Part shown: positions 18,446-28,100 of the stretch, one piece after another | Position numbering within the stretch: position 1 is the stretch's first letter | How the letters are laid out: each line of letters starts with the position of its first letter | NCBI GenBank assembly: GCA_018268085.1 | Contig: JAFDXE010000022.1 | Coordinates: 1-64,000 of the forward strand | DNA: 64,000 bases | Source of the DNA: Bacteroidota bacterium | GTDB lineage: Bacteria > Bacteroidota > Bacteroidia > Chitinophagales > Chitinophagaceae | Reading direction: 5' to 3' | Translations under genes and position numbers: made by a program | The notes under the pieces: generated by a model | What the model was told of the DNA's origin: nothing | The model's input: the letters and a program-made list of their open reading frames with translations, nothing else | Database searches by the model: none

Positions 18446-18835
18446 TTATTGAATTTCTGACTCCCGGAGTTCGATGGTATCATGTGTTCCGTTTAATGGT
18501 ATCAGCAGATTTTTTTTACCTGATGAATGAAATATGAAATTACGCTTGTTGCTGATCGCCAATGTATCTGAGTTCAATTCCCATTTTTCATCTGCAGCAA
18601 TCAGCAATCGTTCAACAATGCCCTTTTCATTTTTTTTGCAGGTATATTTTTTTAATGTTCCATCTACACCAAAATACCAGGCTTCTTTGCTTTCGGCAAA
18701 ACTGTGTTGATTTATCTTTACCACATCCCAATACGTTCCTTTATTGCTTTTAATCCTGTTGCTGTACTTATCATAGTTACACGAAAACTGTGCAACGCAT
18801 ATTAACAGTAATATCGGTAGCTTAAAATACTTCAT
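18446..18835 (-). CDS. Putative lipoprotein, first gene of a two-gene unit
   Basis: A 129-residue unrecognised protein. ATG 18835 gives KYFKLPILLLICVAQFSC, a lipoprotein signal (Cys19); the longer frame to 18925 has no signal. The mature part resembles small lipocalin-like barrels: GTYWDVVKINQHSFAESKEAWYFGVDGTLKKYTC, KWELNSDTLAISNKRNFIF. Function is unknown. It is followed 10 bp later by another lipoprotein gene. Confidence 0.7.
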   Translation of the reverse strand: MKYFKLPILLLICVAQFSCNYDKYSNRIKSNKGTYWDVVKINQHSFAESKEAWYFGVDGTLKKYTCKKNEKGIVERLLIAADEKWELNSDTLAISNKRNFIFHSSGKKNLLIPLNGTHDTIELRESEIQ

Positions 18836-19057
18836 CTTTAAGATTGCATTTTCAAATTGTAATTTATTGCTGCATGAAATTTTCTTTATTGATAGCTCTT
18901 TATAAAAGTACCCCATATTCCACAAATAAAATTTTCAAATTAACTCCACTCTCCCTTTCATTAAGCCATTAGCATAAACATTTTCCCGTTCATAGTACTA
19001 TAATACAGTAATAACATTGTAATATATAGGTTGCAGTCCTAAATTAATTTTTAAGCC

Positions 19058-19480
19058 ATGAAAAAAATTATCTTATCACTGCTGTTAGGCAGTACAATTG
19101 GCATGCACAGCTATGCCCAATGCAACCAACGGGTTACATTCAACTCTTCTAAAACAGATTACATCGATGCCAAAGGAAGTGTTCAGCAATCGAAGGATGA
19201 ACAAACTGTTGTTAACTACGACAATGAAGATCTCAGCATCCTGAACAATGGTGAACAATGGACAGGTACGATTGTTTCATCTTCCTGCGACTGGAAGAAA
19301 AATTATGCCGAAGGAAAAACGGTATTAAGAGCAAATCTTTCTGCTAATAAAGGAGATGCGCATAATGCTGTTGTTACAGTAGAAGGAAAAGACGGAAACG
19401 TAAGTGTTGTTCTTGAAATGGACAATATGCCCTTACGTAAATTTCAGATGACTGCTGATGCGTTCAGGGAAATTCAGTAG
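19058..19480 (+). CDS. Exported hypothetical protein (140 aa)
   Basis: A small secreted protein with signal peptide KKIILSLLLGSTIGMHSYAQ and a mature domain of about 120 residues with two cysteines near the ends of its first half (QCNQRVTFNSSK, SSSCDWKKNY) that may form a disulfide. The pattern (VVNYDNEDLSIL, GKTVLRANLSANKGD, VTVEGKDGNVSVVLEMD) is a beta-sandwich type. I do not recognise the family. It is followed by a strong terminator shared with hutU. Confidence 0.75.
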   Translation: MKKIILSLLLGSTIGMHSYAQCNQRVTFNSSKTDYIDAKGSVQQSKDEQTVVNYDNEDLSILNNGEQWTGTIVSSSCDWKKNYAEGKTVLRANLSANKGDAHNAVVTVEGKDGNVSVVLEMDNMPLRKFQMTADAFREIQ

Positions 19481-19509
19481 AACTATTCCCTGTTACATTA
19501 TTTACATTA

Positions 19510-19557
19510 AAAAAGATCAAAAGTACAGATGTTGTGAACTGTACTTTTGATCTTTTT
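19510..19557. terminator. Strong bidirectional terminator
   Basis: A perfect 19-bp stem (19510-19528 with 19539-19557) contains GATCAAAAGTACAG / CTGTACTTTTGATC around a 10-nt loop, with A-run and T-run ends. It sits between convergent stops and so ends transcription of both the plus-strand secreted protein gene and the hut operon. Confidence 0.92.
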
Positions 19558-19577
19558 AACTATAGGTCTTATAAAAA

Positions 19578-21251
19578 CTATTTCAATCTTTCTTTTATAT
19601 CCAGCCTGAATTTTCTTGCATAGTCTTTAGCAATATCGTAGCCTGCATCTGCATGCCTGATCACGCCCATGCCCGGGTCATTGCGCAATACACGGCTTAA
19701 TCTGGCAGCCGCATCTGAGGTACCATCTGCAACGATTACCATACCTGCATGGATACTATATCCCATTCCAACGCCACCGCCATGGTGCAAAGAAACCCAA
19801 CTGGCGCCTCCCGCTGTGTTTACCAATGCATTTAAAATCGGCCAGTCGGCCACAGCATCACTTCCGTCCAGCATCGATTCTGTTTCCCGGTTTGGTGACG
19901 CAACAGATCCGGTATCCAGGTGATCCCTACCAATCACGATAGGCGCTTTTACCTTTCCGGTACGAACCAGTTCATTAAACGCAAGACCTGCTTTTTCCCT
20001 GTCGCCCTGACCAATCCAGCAAATTCTGGCCGGCAAACCCTGGAACGCAATTTTCTCCTGCGCCATTTTCATCCAACGCAACATACCGGTATTTTCAGGA
20101 AACAATTCCATCATAACCTGGTCGGTTACACGAATATCTTCCGGATCACCACTCAATGCAGCCCAACGGAATGGCCCTTTTCCTTCACAAAACAACGGAC
20201 GAATATAAGCCGGAACAAATCCCGGGAAATCAAAAGCATTTTTTAACCCCCATTCGAAAGCACGGGCACGAATATTATTTCCATAATCAAAAGTGATCGC
20301 TCCTTTTTTCTGCAATTGCAACATGTACTCTACATGCATTTTCATCGTGTCATAACTGTGTTTGATGTATTCTTCGGGATTGGATTCACGCAAAACATTT
20401 GCTTGTTGCAGCGTCATGTTATAAGGTATATAACCAATTAACGGATCATGTGCTGAAGTCTGGTCTGTTAATGTATCCGGAATAATATTGAGAGAGATCA
20501 GTCTTTCCAATAATGCTACCGCATTACATTCAACGCCTATACTTTTTGAGATCCCCTGCTTTTTGTATTCGAGGGCTTTCTCAATGGCAAGGTCAATGCT
20601 GGTATATTTTTCATCAAGGTATTTTGTCTCTAAACGTTTGTCGATACGCCAGCCTTCCACTTCCGCAATCAATGCCACACCTTCATTCATGGTAATGGCC
20701 AGAGGCTGAGCGCCACCCATGCCGCCCAAACCTGCAGTAACATTTAATGTACCTCTTAATGAACCGCCAAAATGTTTATTGGCAATAGCAGCATACGTTT
20801 CATAAGTTCCCTGCACAATTCCCTGTGAACCGATATAAATCCATGAACCAGCAGTCATCTGGCCATACATCATCAGTCCCTTTTTTTCCAGTTCATCAAA
20901 GTGTTCCCAGGTTGCCCATTTAGGAACAAGTTGTGAGTTAGACAATAACACCCGTGGTGCATCCTTATGCGTTTTCAACATCGCCACAGGTTTACCACTC
21001 TGTATGAGCAGCGTTTCATCTTCTTCCAGGTCTTTCAATGCTTTTATGATCAGATCGAGCGACTCAATATTACGTGCTGCTTTTCCCCTGCCGCCATATA
21101 CAATAAGCTCTTCCGGGCGTTCAGCCACTGCAGGATCAAGGTTGTTTAACAACATGCGCAATGCGGCTTCCTGTATCCATCCTTTGCAGGAAAGTTTGTT
21201 GCCGGTTGGTGTTTTGTATTTTGCAAAATCGTAGTTGGTTACTGTTGACAT
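19578..21251 (-). CDS. hutU: Urocanate hydratase
   Basis: A 557-residue cytoplasmic enzyme of histidine degradation. It adds water to urocanate to give imidazolonepropionate, using tightly bound NAD+ as electrophile. Length and sequence match HutU throughout: [18 protein letters not shown] near the start, [11 protein letters not shown], the [17 protein letters not shown] nucleotide-binding segment, [22 protein letters not shown], and the C-terminal [21 protein letters not shown]. It is the last gene of hutH-cupin-hutU, 55 bp after the cupin gene. hutI and a hutG/hutF-type gene, needed to finish the pathway, are not in the window. Confidence 0.97.
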   Translation of the reverse strand: MSTVTNYDFAKYKTPTGNKLSCKGWIQEAALRMLLNNLDPAVAERPEELIVYGGRGKAARNIESLDLIIKALKDLEEDETLLIQSGKPVAMLKTHKDAPRVLLSNSQLVPKWATWEHFDELEKKGLMMYGQMTAGSWIYIGSQGIVQGTYETYAAIANKHFGGSLRGTLNVTAGLGGMGGAQPLAITMNEGVALIAEVEGWRIDKRLETKYLDEKYTSIDLAIEKALEYKKQGISKSIGVECNAVALLERLISLNIIPDTLTDQTSAHDPLIGYIPYNMTLQQANVLRESNPEEYIKHSYDTMKMHVEYMLQLQKKGAITFDYGNNIRARAFEWGLKNAFDFPGFVPAYIRPLFCEGKGPFRWAALSGDPEDIRVTDQVMMELFPENTGMLRWMKMAQEKIAFQGLPARICWIGQGDREKAGLAFNELVRTGKVKAPIVIGRDHLDTGSVASPNRETESMLDGSDAVADWPILNALVNTAGGASWVSLHHGGGVGMGYSIHAGMVIVADGTSDAAARLSRVLRNDPGMGVIRHADAGYDIAKDYARKFRLDIKERLK

Positions 21252-21306
21252 AGTTAATTTTTTCTGTTACAAATTTACCCTGAAAATCGCTTATATAACA
21301 AACGAT

Positions 21307-21807
21307 TTACCGGGTTAGTTCATGAATAACGGATGAATATTGTGGATAGCGTGCAGTAAGTTTTGCGCTGTCGGCCAGTTCGAAATCGGCAAAATCAAAC
21401 CCCGGGGAAACGGTACAACCAACAAAACTGAATTCAGTTCCATTTGCAGGCCTGCTGGCAAACCATCTTCCTGCTTTTACCACGTATTGAAAAATGGAAC
21501 CGTTCTTCAGATCAGCGCCCAAGGGGGTAATTATTAACTGGCCCGACTCTGTAAATTCATATATATCTAAAGGCCCGCCTGCGTAAAAATGCCAGCATTC
21601 ATCAGACCTGATTCGGTGGAATGCGGAAAAATTACCGCTCTCCAGGAGAAAATAAATAGCGGTTGAACAATTTCGTTCAGCGTTGCTTCCATGTTCAGAT
21701 GATACAACAGGTATCCTTAGATCACTCCGGTAGGTTTCTGCATACCAGCCCCCTTCAGGATGCGGCTGCAATGAATACCTATCAATCAGTTGCTGTACTG
21801 TAATCAT
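21307..21807 (-). CDS. Cupin family protein (DUF985 / cupin_5)
   Basis: A 166-residue cupin of the DUF985 family. Diagnostic parts are LIDRYSLQPHPEGGWYAETYRS at the N-terminus, TAIYFLLESGNFSAFHRIRSDECWHFYAGGPLDIY with potential metal-ligand His residues, and the end VSPGFDFADFELADSAKL. No reaction is established for the family; sugar- or acid-binding enzymes share the fold. It lies between hutH and hutU (16 bp and 55 bp gaps, same strand), so it is co-expressed with histidine degradation, which may hint at a stabilising or side-product role. That link is inference. Confidence 0.88.
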   Translation of the reverse strand: MITVQQLIDRYSLQPHPEGGWYAETYRSDLRIPVVSSEHGSNAERNCSTAIYFLLESGNFSAFHRIRSDECWHFYAGGPLDIYEFTESGQLIITPLGADLKNGSIFQYVVKAGRWFASRPANGTEFSFVGCTVSPGFDFADFELADSAKLTARYPQYSSVIHELTR

Positions 21808-21823
21808 CGTTTACACGTTATTG

Positions 21824-23320
21824 TTATTTCAAATCATATTGTTGGATGAATTCAATAGCTTTGATCATATCGGTATGCAACACCCTGTCGGCATCATTGA
21901 AACTTACTTTCTCCCTGAAAGCAGTTACTACAGCTTCCAGTTTCGGAGATGATTTTAATGGCCGCCTGAAATCAATTGCCTGTGCAGCATTGATCAGTTC
22001 AATAGCCAGTATTTTTTCTACATTATCAACAACTCGCTTACATTTTGTTGCCGCATTGGCTCCCATACTTACGTGATCTTCCTGGTTGTTACTGGATGGA
22101 ATTGAATCTACAGATGATGGCGTACACAATTGTTTATTTTCACTGGCTATACCGGCTGCGGTATATTGAGGGATCATCATTCCCGAATGAAGCCCGGGAT
22201 TTTTTACCAGGAACAACGGCAGCCCCCGCTGGCCGCTGATGAGTTGATACGCCCTTCGTTCAGAAATATTCCCCAGTTCACTCATAGCTATGGAAAGAAA
22301 ATCCAATCCTAACGCTAACGGCTGGCCGTGGAAATTACCACCGCTTACAATAATATCTTCATCAGGAAAAACATTCGGATTGTCGGTAACAGAATTAATT
22401 TCCTTTATAAAAATTTCCTGCACATAGCGCATCGTATCCAGCGTTGCCCCATGAACCTGTGGTATACACCTGAATGAATAGGCATCCTGCACCTGCGATT
22501 TTTTTTGAATAGCAATTTCACTTCCACTCAATAATGTTCGCATTGTTTCCGCAACGGTTACCTGCCCTGCATGTGGCCGAACCCTGTGAATATGTTCATT
22601 GAAAGGATCCAGTACACAGTCAAATCCGTCGAAGCTGATCGCTGCAATGGTATTGGCCCAATTCATTAATCTTTCTGCTTTCACCAAACAATATAATCCG
22701 TACGAACTCATGAATTGTGTTCCGTTAATCAACGCCAACCCTTCTTTACTTTGTAGCGAGATGGGTTGCCAGTTCATTTTCTGAAGTGCCGTTGCTGCGT
22801 CCATTTTTTGTCCTTCAAAATATACTTCTCCGATACCAATCAATGGCAGGCAAAGATGACTGAGCGGCGCAAGGTCGCCGGAAGCACCTAACGAACCCTG
22901 CGTGTACACAACCGGTATCATATCATTATTGTGCATGTCCATCAACCGGTTCACCGTATCTACCTGCACACCTGAATGACCATAGCTCAATGATTTTATT
23001 TTCAAGGCCATCATCAGCTTTACTATATCACGGGGCACTTCTTCACCCAGTCCACAGGCATGCGACTTTAAAAGATTTACCTGTAATTCCTCCAATTGTT
23101 CTTTGTTAACCCGTACGTTTTGCAAAAAACCAAAGCCAGTGTTGATCCCGTAAATCAATGAATCTGATTCCTGCATTTTTTTATCGAGGTAATTGCGGCA
23201 TTTCAGGATACGATCGTGTGCATCAAAACTGATAGACACCATTTGTTTGTACCCAAGCAGGTTTTTTATTTGTTGAAAATCTGTAAAGTTTCTGTCTAAT
23301 GGCAGATAGTTATAACTCAT
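21824..23320 (-). CDS. hutH: Histidine ammonia-lyase
   Basis: A 498-residue enzyme that removes ammonia from L-histidine to give urocanate, the first step of histidine degradation. It has the active-site triad that cyclises into the MIO cofactor (Ala-Ser-Gly in GSLGASGDLAPLSH, about residues 140-153), the conserved INSVTDNPNVF and SGGNFHGQPLA segments, and the EDHVSMGANAA region near the C-terminus. Length matches HutH (about 500). It leads the hutH-cupin-hutU operon; a TACTTTTG promoter box lies 22 bp upstream. Confidence 0.97.
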   Translation of the reverse strand: MSYNYLPLDRNFTDFQQIKNLLGYKQMVSISFDAHDRILKCRNYLDKKMQESDSLIYGINTGFGFLQNVRVNKEQLEELQVNLLKSHACGLGEEVPRDIVKLMMALKIKSLSYGHSGVQVDTVNRLMDMHNNDMIPVVYTQGSLGASGDLAPLSHLCLPLIGIGEVYFEGQKMDAATALQKMNWQPISLQSKEGLALINGTQFMSSYGLYCLVKAERLMNWANTIAAISFDGFDCVLDPFNEHIHRVRPHAGQVTVAETMRTLLSGSEIAIQKKSQVQDAYSFRCIPQVHGATLDTMRYVQEIFIKEINSVTDNPNVFPDEDIIVSGGNFHGQPLALGLDFLSIAMSELGNISERRAYQLISGQRGLPLFLVKNPGLHSGMMIPQYTAAGIASENKQLCTPSSVDSIPSSNNQEDHVSMGANAATKCKRVVDNVEKILAIELINAAQAIDFRRPLKSSPKLEAVVTAFREKVSFNDADRVLHTDMIKAIEFIQQYDLK

Positions 23321-23341
23321 GCAATCTTATTTTTTCAGGGC

Positions 23342-23349
23342 CAAAAGTA
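23342..23349 (-). promoter_or_regulatory. -7 promoter element upstream of hutH
   Basis: The minus strand reads TACTTTTG, an exact match to the Bacteroidota -7 consensus TAnnTTTG, 22 bp before the hutH start codon. I see no clear -33 TTTG at normal spacing. Confidence 0.5.
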
Positions 23350-23402
23350 AGGGAAATCACTTGAGTAGCTGCGTATAAAACCCGGAAATTGCATAGGGCT
23401 TA

Positions 23403-23436
23403 TTGAAGAACAAGGCTATCTTTAATGCTAACTTTG
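23403..23436 (+). promoter_or_regulatory. Promoter of the YCF48-like gene
   Basis: TTG at 23403-23405 and TAACTTTG at 23429-23436 are separated by 23 bp, fitting the Bacteroidota TTG / TAnnTTTG arrangement. The box is 41 bp before ATG 23478 and diverges from the hutH promoter about 80 bp away. Confidence 0.6.
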
Positions 23437-23477
23437 AGATAGTAACTTTTCATGAATGCTTATTAAATCAGAACAGT

Positions 23478-24473
23478 ATGAAAAAGCACTTAGCTGTTGT
23501 TTCGCTCATGATCTTTTGCCTGCAGGCCCAGACACAAACGGTGAAAATGCTCACCTCCGGTACGAAAACATCCATGCGTGGTTTGAGCGTGGTTGATGAC
23601 AAAACAGTGTGGGTTAGCGGTAGCAACGGTATGGTGGGATTATCAGTAGACAGTGGTAATACCTGGAAATGGATGACAGTAAAGGGATTTGAAAAGACAG
23701 AGTTCAGGGACATAGAAGCATTTGATGAGAAAACGGCCATCATCATGGCAATAGATTCACCTGCATACCTGCTGAAAACAGTTGATGCCGGAGAAAACTG
23801 GAAGATCATTTTTGAAGATCATACGAAAGGAATGTTTTTGGATGCGATGGAATTCTGGAATGAACAAAGCGGTATTGTAATAGGCGACCCTATCGATGGG
23901 AAATTTTTCATTGCACGAACATTTAATGAAGGTAAAGGCTGGAGAACGGTGCCGGAAGCAAACAGGCCTGTTGCTGATTCAGGCGAAGCATGTTTTGCCA
24001 GCAGCGGTACCAACGTAAGAAAACTGAATAAGACTGAAGCCATATTTATAAGCGGAGGCAGATCCTCTAACCTGTTTATAAGAGATAAAAAGATCAACAT
24101 ACCTGTGATACAGGGAACTGAATCTACCGGGGCAAATTCAATAGCCGTAAAAAACAATAAAATGATGATGATCGTGGGAGGCGATTTTAATACGAAAGAC
24201 GCAACAGAAAAAAACTGTGTGTACACAACCAATGGAGGTTTATCCTGGAATTATCCCGAGATTCCGCCACATGGTTACCGGAGTTGTGTTGAATGGATTG
24301 GCAAAAGCACGTGGATAACCTGCGGCCTCAATGGCACAGACATTACTAACGACAACGGTAAAACGTTTTCATGGATCAGCAAAGACGGTTATCATGTATG
24401 CAGGAAAGCAAAAAAAGGAAAAGCAGTTTTTTTCGCCGGCGGTGGTGGCAGAATCGGGAAACTGAGTTTGTAG
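23478..24473 (+). CDS. Exported YCF48-like beta-propeller protein
   Basis: A 331-residue secreted protein. ATG 23478 gives KKHLAVVSLMIFCLQAQTQT, a signal peptide; the longer frame to 23403 overlaps the likely promoter. The body is a WD/BNR-like propeller of the YCF48 (photosystem stability factor-like) type, with repeated SVDSGNTWKWM, KTVDAGENWKI, GKGWRTV, YTTNGGLSWNY and NDNGKTFSWI. Bacterial non-photosynthetic members are usually annotated as oxidoreductases or BNR proteins without real evidence. The role is unknown; surface or periplasmic binding is likely. Confidence 0.85.
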   Translation: MKKHLAVVSLMIFCLQAQTQTVKMLTSGTKTSMRGLSVVDDKTVWVSGSNGMVGLSVDSGNTWKWMTVKGFEKTEFRDIEAFDEKTAIIMAIDSPAYLLKTVDAGENWKIIFEDHTKGMFLDAMEFWNEQSGIVIGDPIDGKFFIARTFNEGKGWRTVPEANRPVADSGEACFASSGTNVRKLNKTEAIFISGGRSSNLFIRDKKINIPVIQGTESTGANSIAVKNNKMMMIVGGDFNTKDATEKNCVYTTNGGLSWNYPEIPPHGYRSCVEWIGKSTWITCGLNGTDITNDNGKTFSWISKDGYHVCRKAKKGKAVFFAGGGGRIGKLSL

Positions 24474-24534
24474 TGCAAGAAATTATCCGATAAAAATTTT
24501 AATGGCAAAGAATAAAGTCGCAATCAGATTAACC

Positions 24535-24570
24535 AATCCGTATAATCCCTTAAATCCTTTAAATCCGTGT
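24535..24570. repeat. Four tandem 9-bp units AATCCNNNN
   Basis: AATCC occurs at 24535, 24544, 24553 and 24562, exact 9-bp steps (AATCCGTAT, AATCCCTTA, AATCCTTTA, AATCCGTGT), between two convergent genes. There is no hairpin. Confidence 0.7.
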
Positions 24571-24602
24571 TCCTATAACTATAGCCATTCTTACATTGCT
24601 AC

Positions 24603-24935
24603 CTATTTCCTGAACATCACATACACCGCACCTAACAATAACCCGAAACTCACCAGGTATTTCCACTGAAACGGCTCCTTCAGATACAACACGGCAAATA
24701 AACTAAACACTACCAGTGTAATTACTTCCTGAGTTATTTTCAACTGGAATCCATTCATACCACTCTGGTAACCTACCCTGTTCGCAGGAATCATAAAACA
24801 ATATTCTAAAAACGCAATCAGCCAACTGATCAAAATAGCCTTCCACAATGGCATCGAAGTATCTTTTAAATTACCGTACCAGGCGAAAGTCATAAACGTA
24901 TTAGAGATCGTAAGGAGAAGGATGGTTCGAAACAT
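24603..24935 (-). CDS. DUF486 / DMT-like small membrane protein
   Basis: A 110-residue integral membrane protein with four predicted helices (about 3-20, 30-48, 66-84, 90-108). It matches the DUF486 family, related to the small multidrug-resistance/DMT fold: NTFMTFAWYGNLK, WLIAFLEYCFMIPANRVG, LKITQEVITLVVFSLFAVLYLKE. Length is typical. A transport or efflux role is inferred from the fold only; no substrate is known. It is monocistronic. Confidence 0.92.
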   Translation of the reverse strand: MFRTILLLTISNTFMTFAWYGNLKDTSMPLWKAILISWLIAFLEYCFMIPANRVGYQSGMNGFQLKITQEVITLVVFSLFAVLYLKEPFQWKYLVSFGLLLGAVYVMFRK

Positions 24936-25091
24936 ACAGGTATTTTGAAATCTACATTATGAATTATGAATAGCTGCTGTTACGGTTAACAATTCATGGA
25001 TCTACCAACATTTGTAACCGTTTACATTTCCAGCTATGAGCATACAATTAATCTTCCAAAATTAAAACAGATCAGTAAACATAAAAAAAAA

Positions 25092-25108
25092 GCCCGGGAA
25101 TGCCGGGC
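25092..25108 (-). terminator. Terminator of smc
   Basis: The stem GCCCGG / CCGGGC with a 5-nt loop is followed on the minus strand by nine T's (plus A's at 25083-25091). It lies 25 bp after the smc stop codon. Confidence 0.9.
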
Positions 25109-25132
25109 AATTATTTATTTATTGAGAAATGA

Positions 25133-28100
25133 TTAGTTGCTTAGACTTCTGAAATCTACAGGTACCAGTTTACTTACACCTGCTTCCTGCATGGTAACAC
25201 CATAGATCACATCCACTGCACTCATCGTCATTTTGTTGTGAGTAACAATGATGAACTGTGAATTCTCACTGAACTGTTTGATCATATTTGTAAACTTACC
25301 CACGTTAGCATCATCCAAAGGAGCATCCACCTCATCGAGGATACAGAATGGAGCTGGCTTTATCAGGTAGATAGCAAACAGCAATGCAGTTGCCGTTAAC
25401 GTTTTTTCTCCCCCGCTTAACTGCCCGATGCTGCTAGGTCTTTTTCCTTTTGGCTTCGCAATGATATCGATTCCTGTTTCTGCAAGGTTTTCGGGATCTA
25501 CCAATACCATATCGGCCGTATCTTCTTCCGTAAACAACGCTTTAAATACACGCTGGAAATTCTCACGGGTACGGTTAAACGTATCCAGGAATTGCTGGTT
25601 GGCCGTTGCTTCCACTTCCTGTATGGTTTGCATGAGGCTATCCTTTGCCGTTACCAGGTCGTTTTTCTGTTCCAGGATAAACTCGTAGCGTTTCTTCATT
25701 TCAGTAAATGCCTCAATGGCTGTTGGATTTACTTCTCCCATATTTTCCAAACGCTTGCGCATGCGTTCATTCTTCTCCTGCAATTCTTCCAGCGGTGTTT
25801 CTGAAGTTCTGGGTTCGTCAATGATGGCATCAAGATCAACTTTAAACTCCACGCTCAGTCTTTCTTTCATTCCTGCAAGCTGCAGTTTCAGATCAGTGAG
25901 TTTATCTTTAATTTCATTAAGTAAATGGTCGATACCTTCTTTGGAACGCTGCTTCAAACGTAAGGCACTTTCTTTTTCCTGCAACTGGTTACGAATATTA
26001 TAATATTCCTGGTCGGCTTCGTTCAGTTTCTTTTCTTCATCTTCTTTACCATGCAACATTTCCACCAGTAATGCTTCTACTTCTGTAAGTATCGTGGCCG
26101 TTTGCTCCAGGTTTTCCAATACATCCTTTTGCTGAACACTGCTTGCTTCTATTTGTGTTCTGAGATCGGTTATCTGGTTCGATTTAAATTCCAATTCCTG
26201 TTTAATGGAAGCAATTTTACTTTGCTGCCGTGTAAACTGAAGGTTACCTTCATTATACAGTTTATTCGCCGTATTGTATTCCAGTTCTGCCGAAGTATAA
26301 TCCATTTCACTTAACTGCAACCTGTTGGCCAGTTCTTCCATTTGTGCATTGCACTGCTCCAGTTCAATTCTTGTTGCGGCAATGGCATCGTGGTTGGTTT
26401 GGAGTTGTATTTGCAGATCTTCCAGCCTGTTGCTGCTGGTAGATTCGAGATGGTGCAGGTTTTCAATTTTATTTCTCAGTGAAAAAACAAGATTCGTAAG
26501 CTGGTTAATCTCCTGTTGTGTTTGCCTGATCGCATTTTCTTTCAACTGGTTGTTATAAGCGATCACTTCGTTATGGCGTTCCTGGATTTCCTGTTTTAAA
26601 GCAGTTACAATTTTATCCTGCGCCGCAATTTCTTTACTCAACTTTTCCAGGTTCTTTGCCCTTCCGATTTTCTTTCCTTCAAACAATCCCACACTTCCAC
26701 CGGTAAGTGAATATTTTCCTTTAACGTATTTACCTGTTTTCTCCAGGATTACAGAACCGTTACTGTCTTTCAACGCTTCTTCATCTTCTGCGATAAAAAC
26801 ATTGCCCAATAAATGCTGGGCCAGTTTTGCATATTGCGGATCTATTTCCACCACTTCCAGAGCAGGCAATGTGCCTGTTGGCTGGTGCTGCGTTTCTACA
26901 CCGTTGAATTTATCGAGCAGGAAAAAATTAGCTTTTCCTTTCTTATTATTATCGAGCAAATGCACTGCCTGTAAACCTTCTTCGAGGTTGTTTACCACAT
27001 AGTAATTCAGGTAAGGTTCCAACACATTTTCTACTGCTGCCCGGTATTGCTCTTTTACGTAGATGATATCTGAAAGCAATGGTGCCGCGTGGTTCCAGCC
27101 GGTATTCTTATGCAGGAATTTTACACTCTCCGGATACCCTTCCATAGAATCAACAAGACTCTTTAACAGATCGTGTTCATTCTTTTTTGCATCCAGCTTC
27201 CTGTTTTCCTCTGCCAGTTTATTGCGCAATCCTTCCATCATATTCTGCGTCTGGAGAATTTGTTCTTTGGCAAATTCATGTTCCTGCTGCAATTGTTCAA
27301 TATCAGCCTGCTTTTGCGCCAGTTCTGTTTCTTTCAGTTTCTTCTCTTCTTCCAGTTTTAATAGTTGTTCCTGGCGTTGCGCCTTTTCTTCCTGTATCTG
27401 GTGAATGGTGCGTTGCAGGTTCATGATCGATGTATCTGCAACCGCTACTTTTTTCTCTGCCTCAAACTGGTTGCGTTGTATGGCCTGGTTTTCTTTCCGG
27501 AGGGTATCGATACTGCTTCTTTTGTCATCGAATATTTTGCGTTTATCCTCTACCGTATGTTGCAGTTCCAGGAGTTTGGCCTCCAGTTGCACGAGTTTCT
27601 GTTCCTCATCTGTTATTTGTGAACCTGTAAATTCAATGCTTTCTTCCAACCCTTTTAACTGGCCCGATGATTTCTGTAAAAAATCCTGCAGGTTTTGCTG
27701 GCGTTCTTTCAGGTGTTGTAATTTCTGAGCCGTTAAGCTTTTTTCATTCTCCTTACTGCGTACACGGTCGAGCATTTCGTTGTATGCATGTTGCATTTGT
27801 TGCAACGCTTTCTCTTTTTCCACGAAAGATAATTTCTCCTGTTCCAGTGCGGCGTCTTCTTTCGCTATTTCCGTTTCAAGTTCAATCCGCTTATCTACTT
27901 CCTGTTGCTGTTGCTGGTTCAGATCCCGGTAGGTAATATTAAAACCTTCCAGAGCGGCCTTTGCCAGTTCAATGCTCACTTCCTTGTAATCTTTTTTTAT
28001 CTCGAAATACTTCTCTGCTTTTTTCGCCTGGCTTTCGAGGCTTTTTACCTGGTTGTTGATCTCGAATAACAGATCTTCTATACGGGCAAGATCCTGTTCG

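Noticed and set aside
27063-27404. Long plus-strand frames rich in Cys/Phe/Ser opposite smc.
   Set aside because: They mirror the coiled-coil coding sequence of smc; the composition is that of an antisense frame, not a protein.
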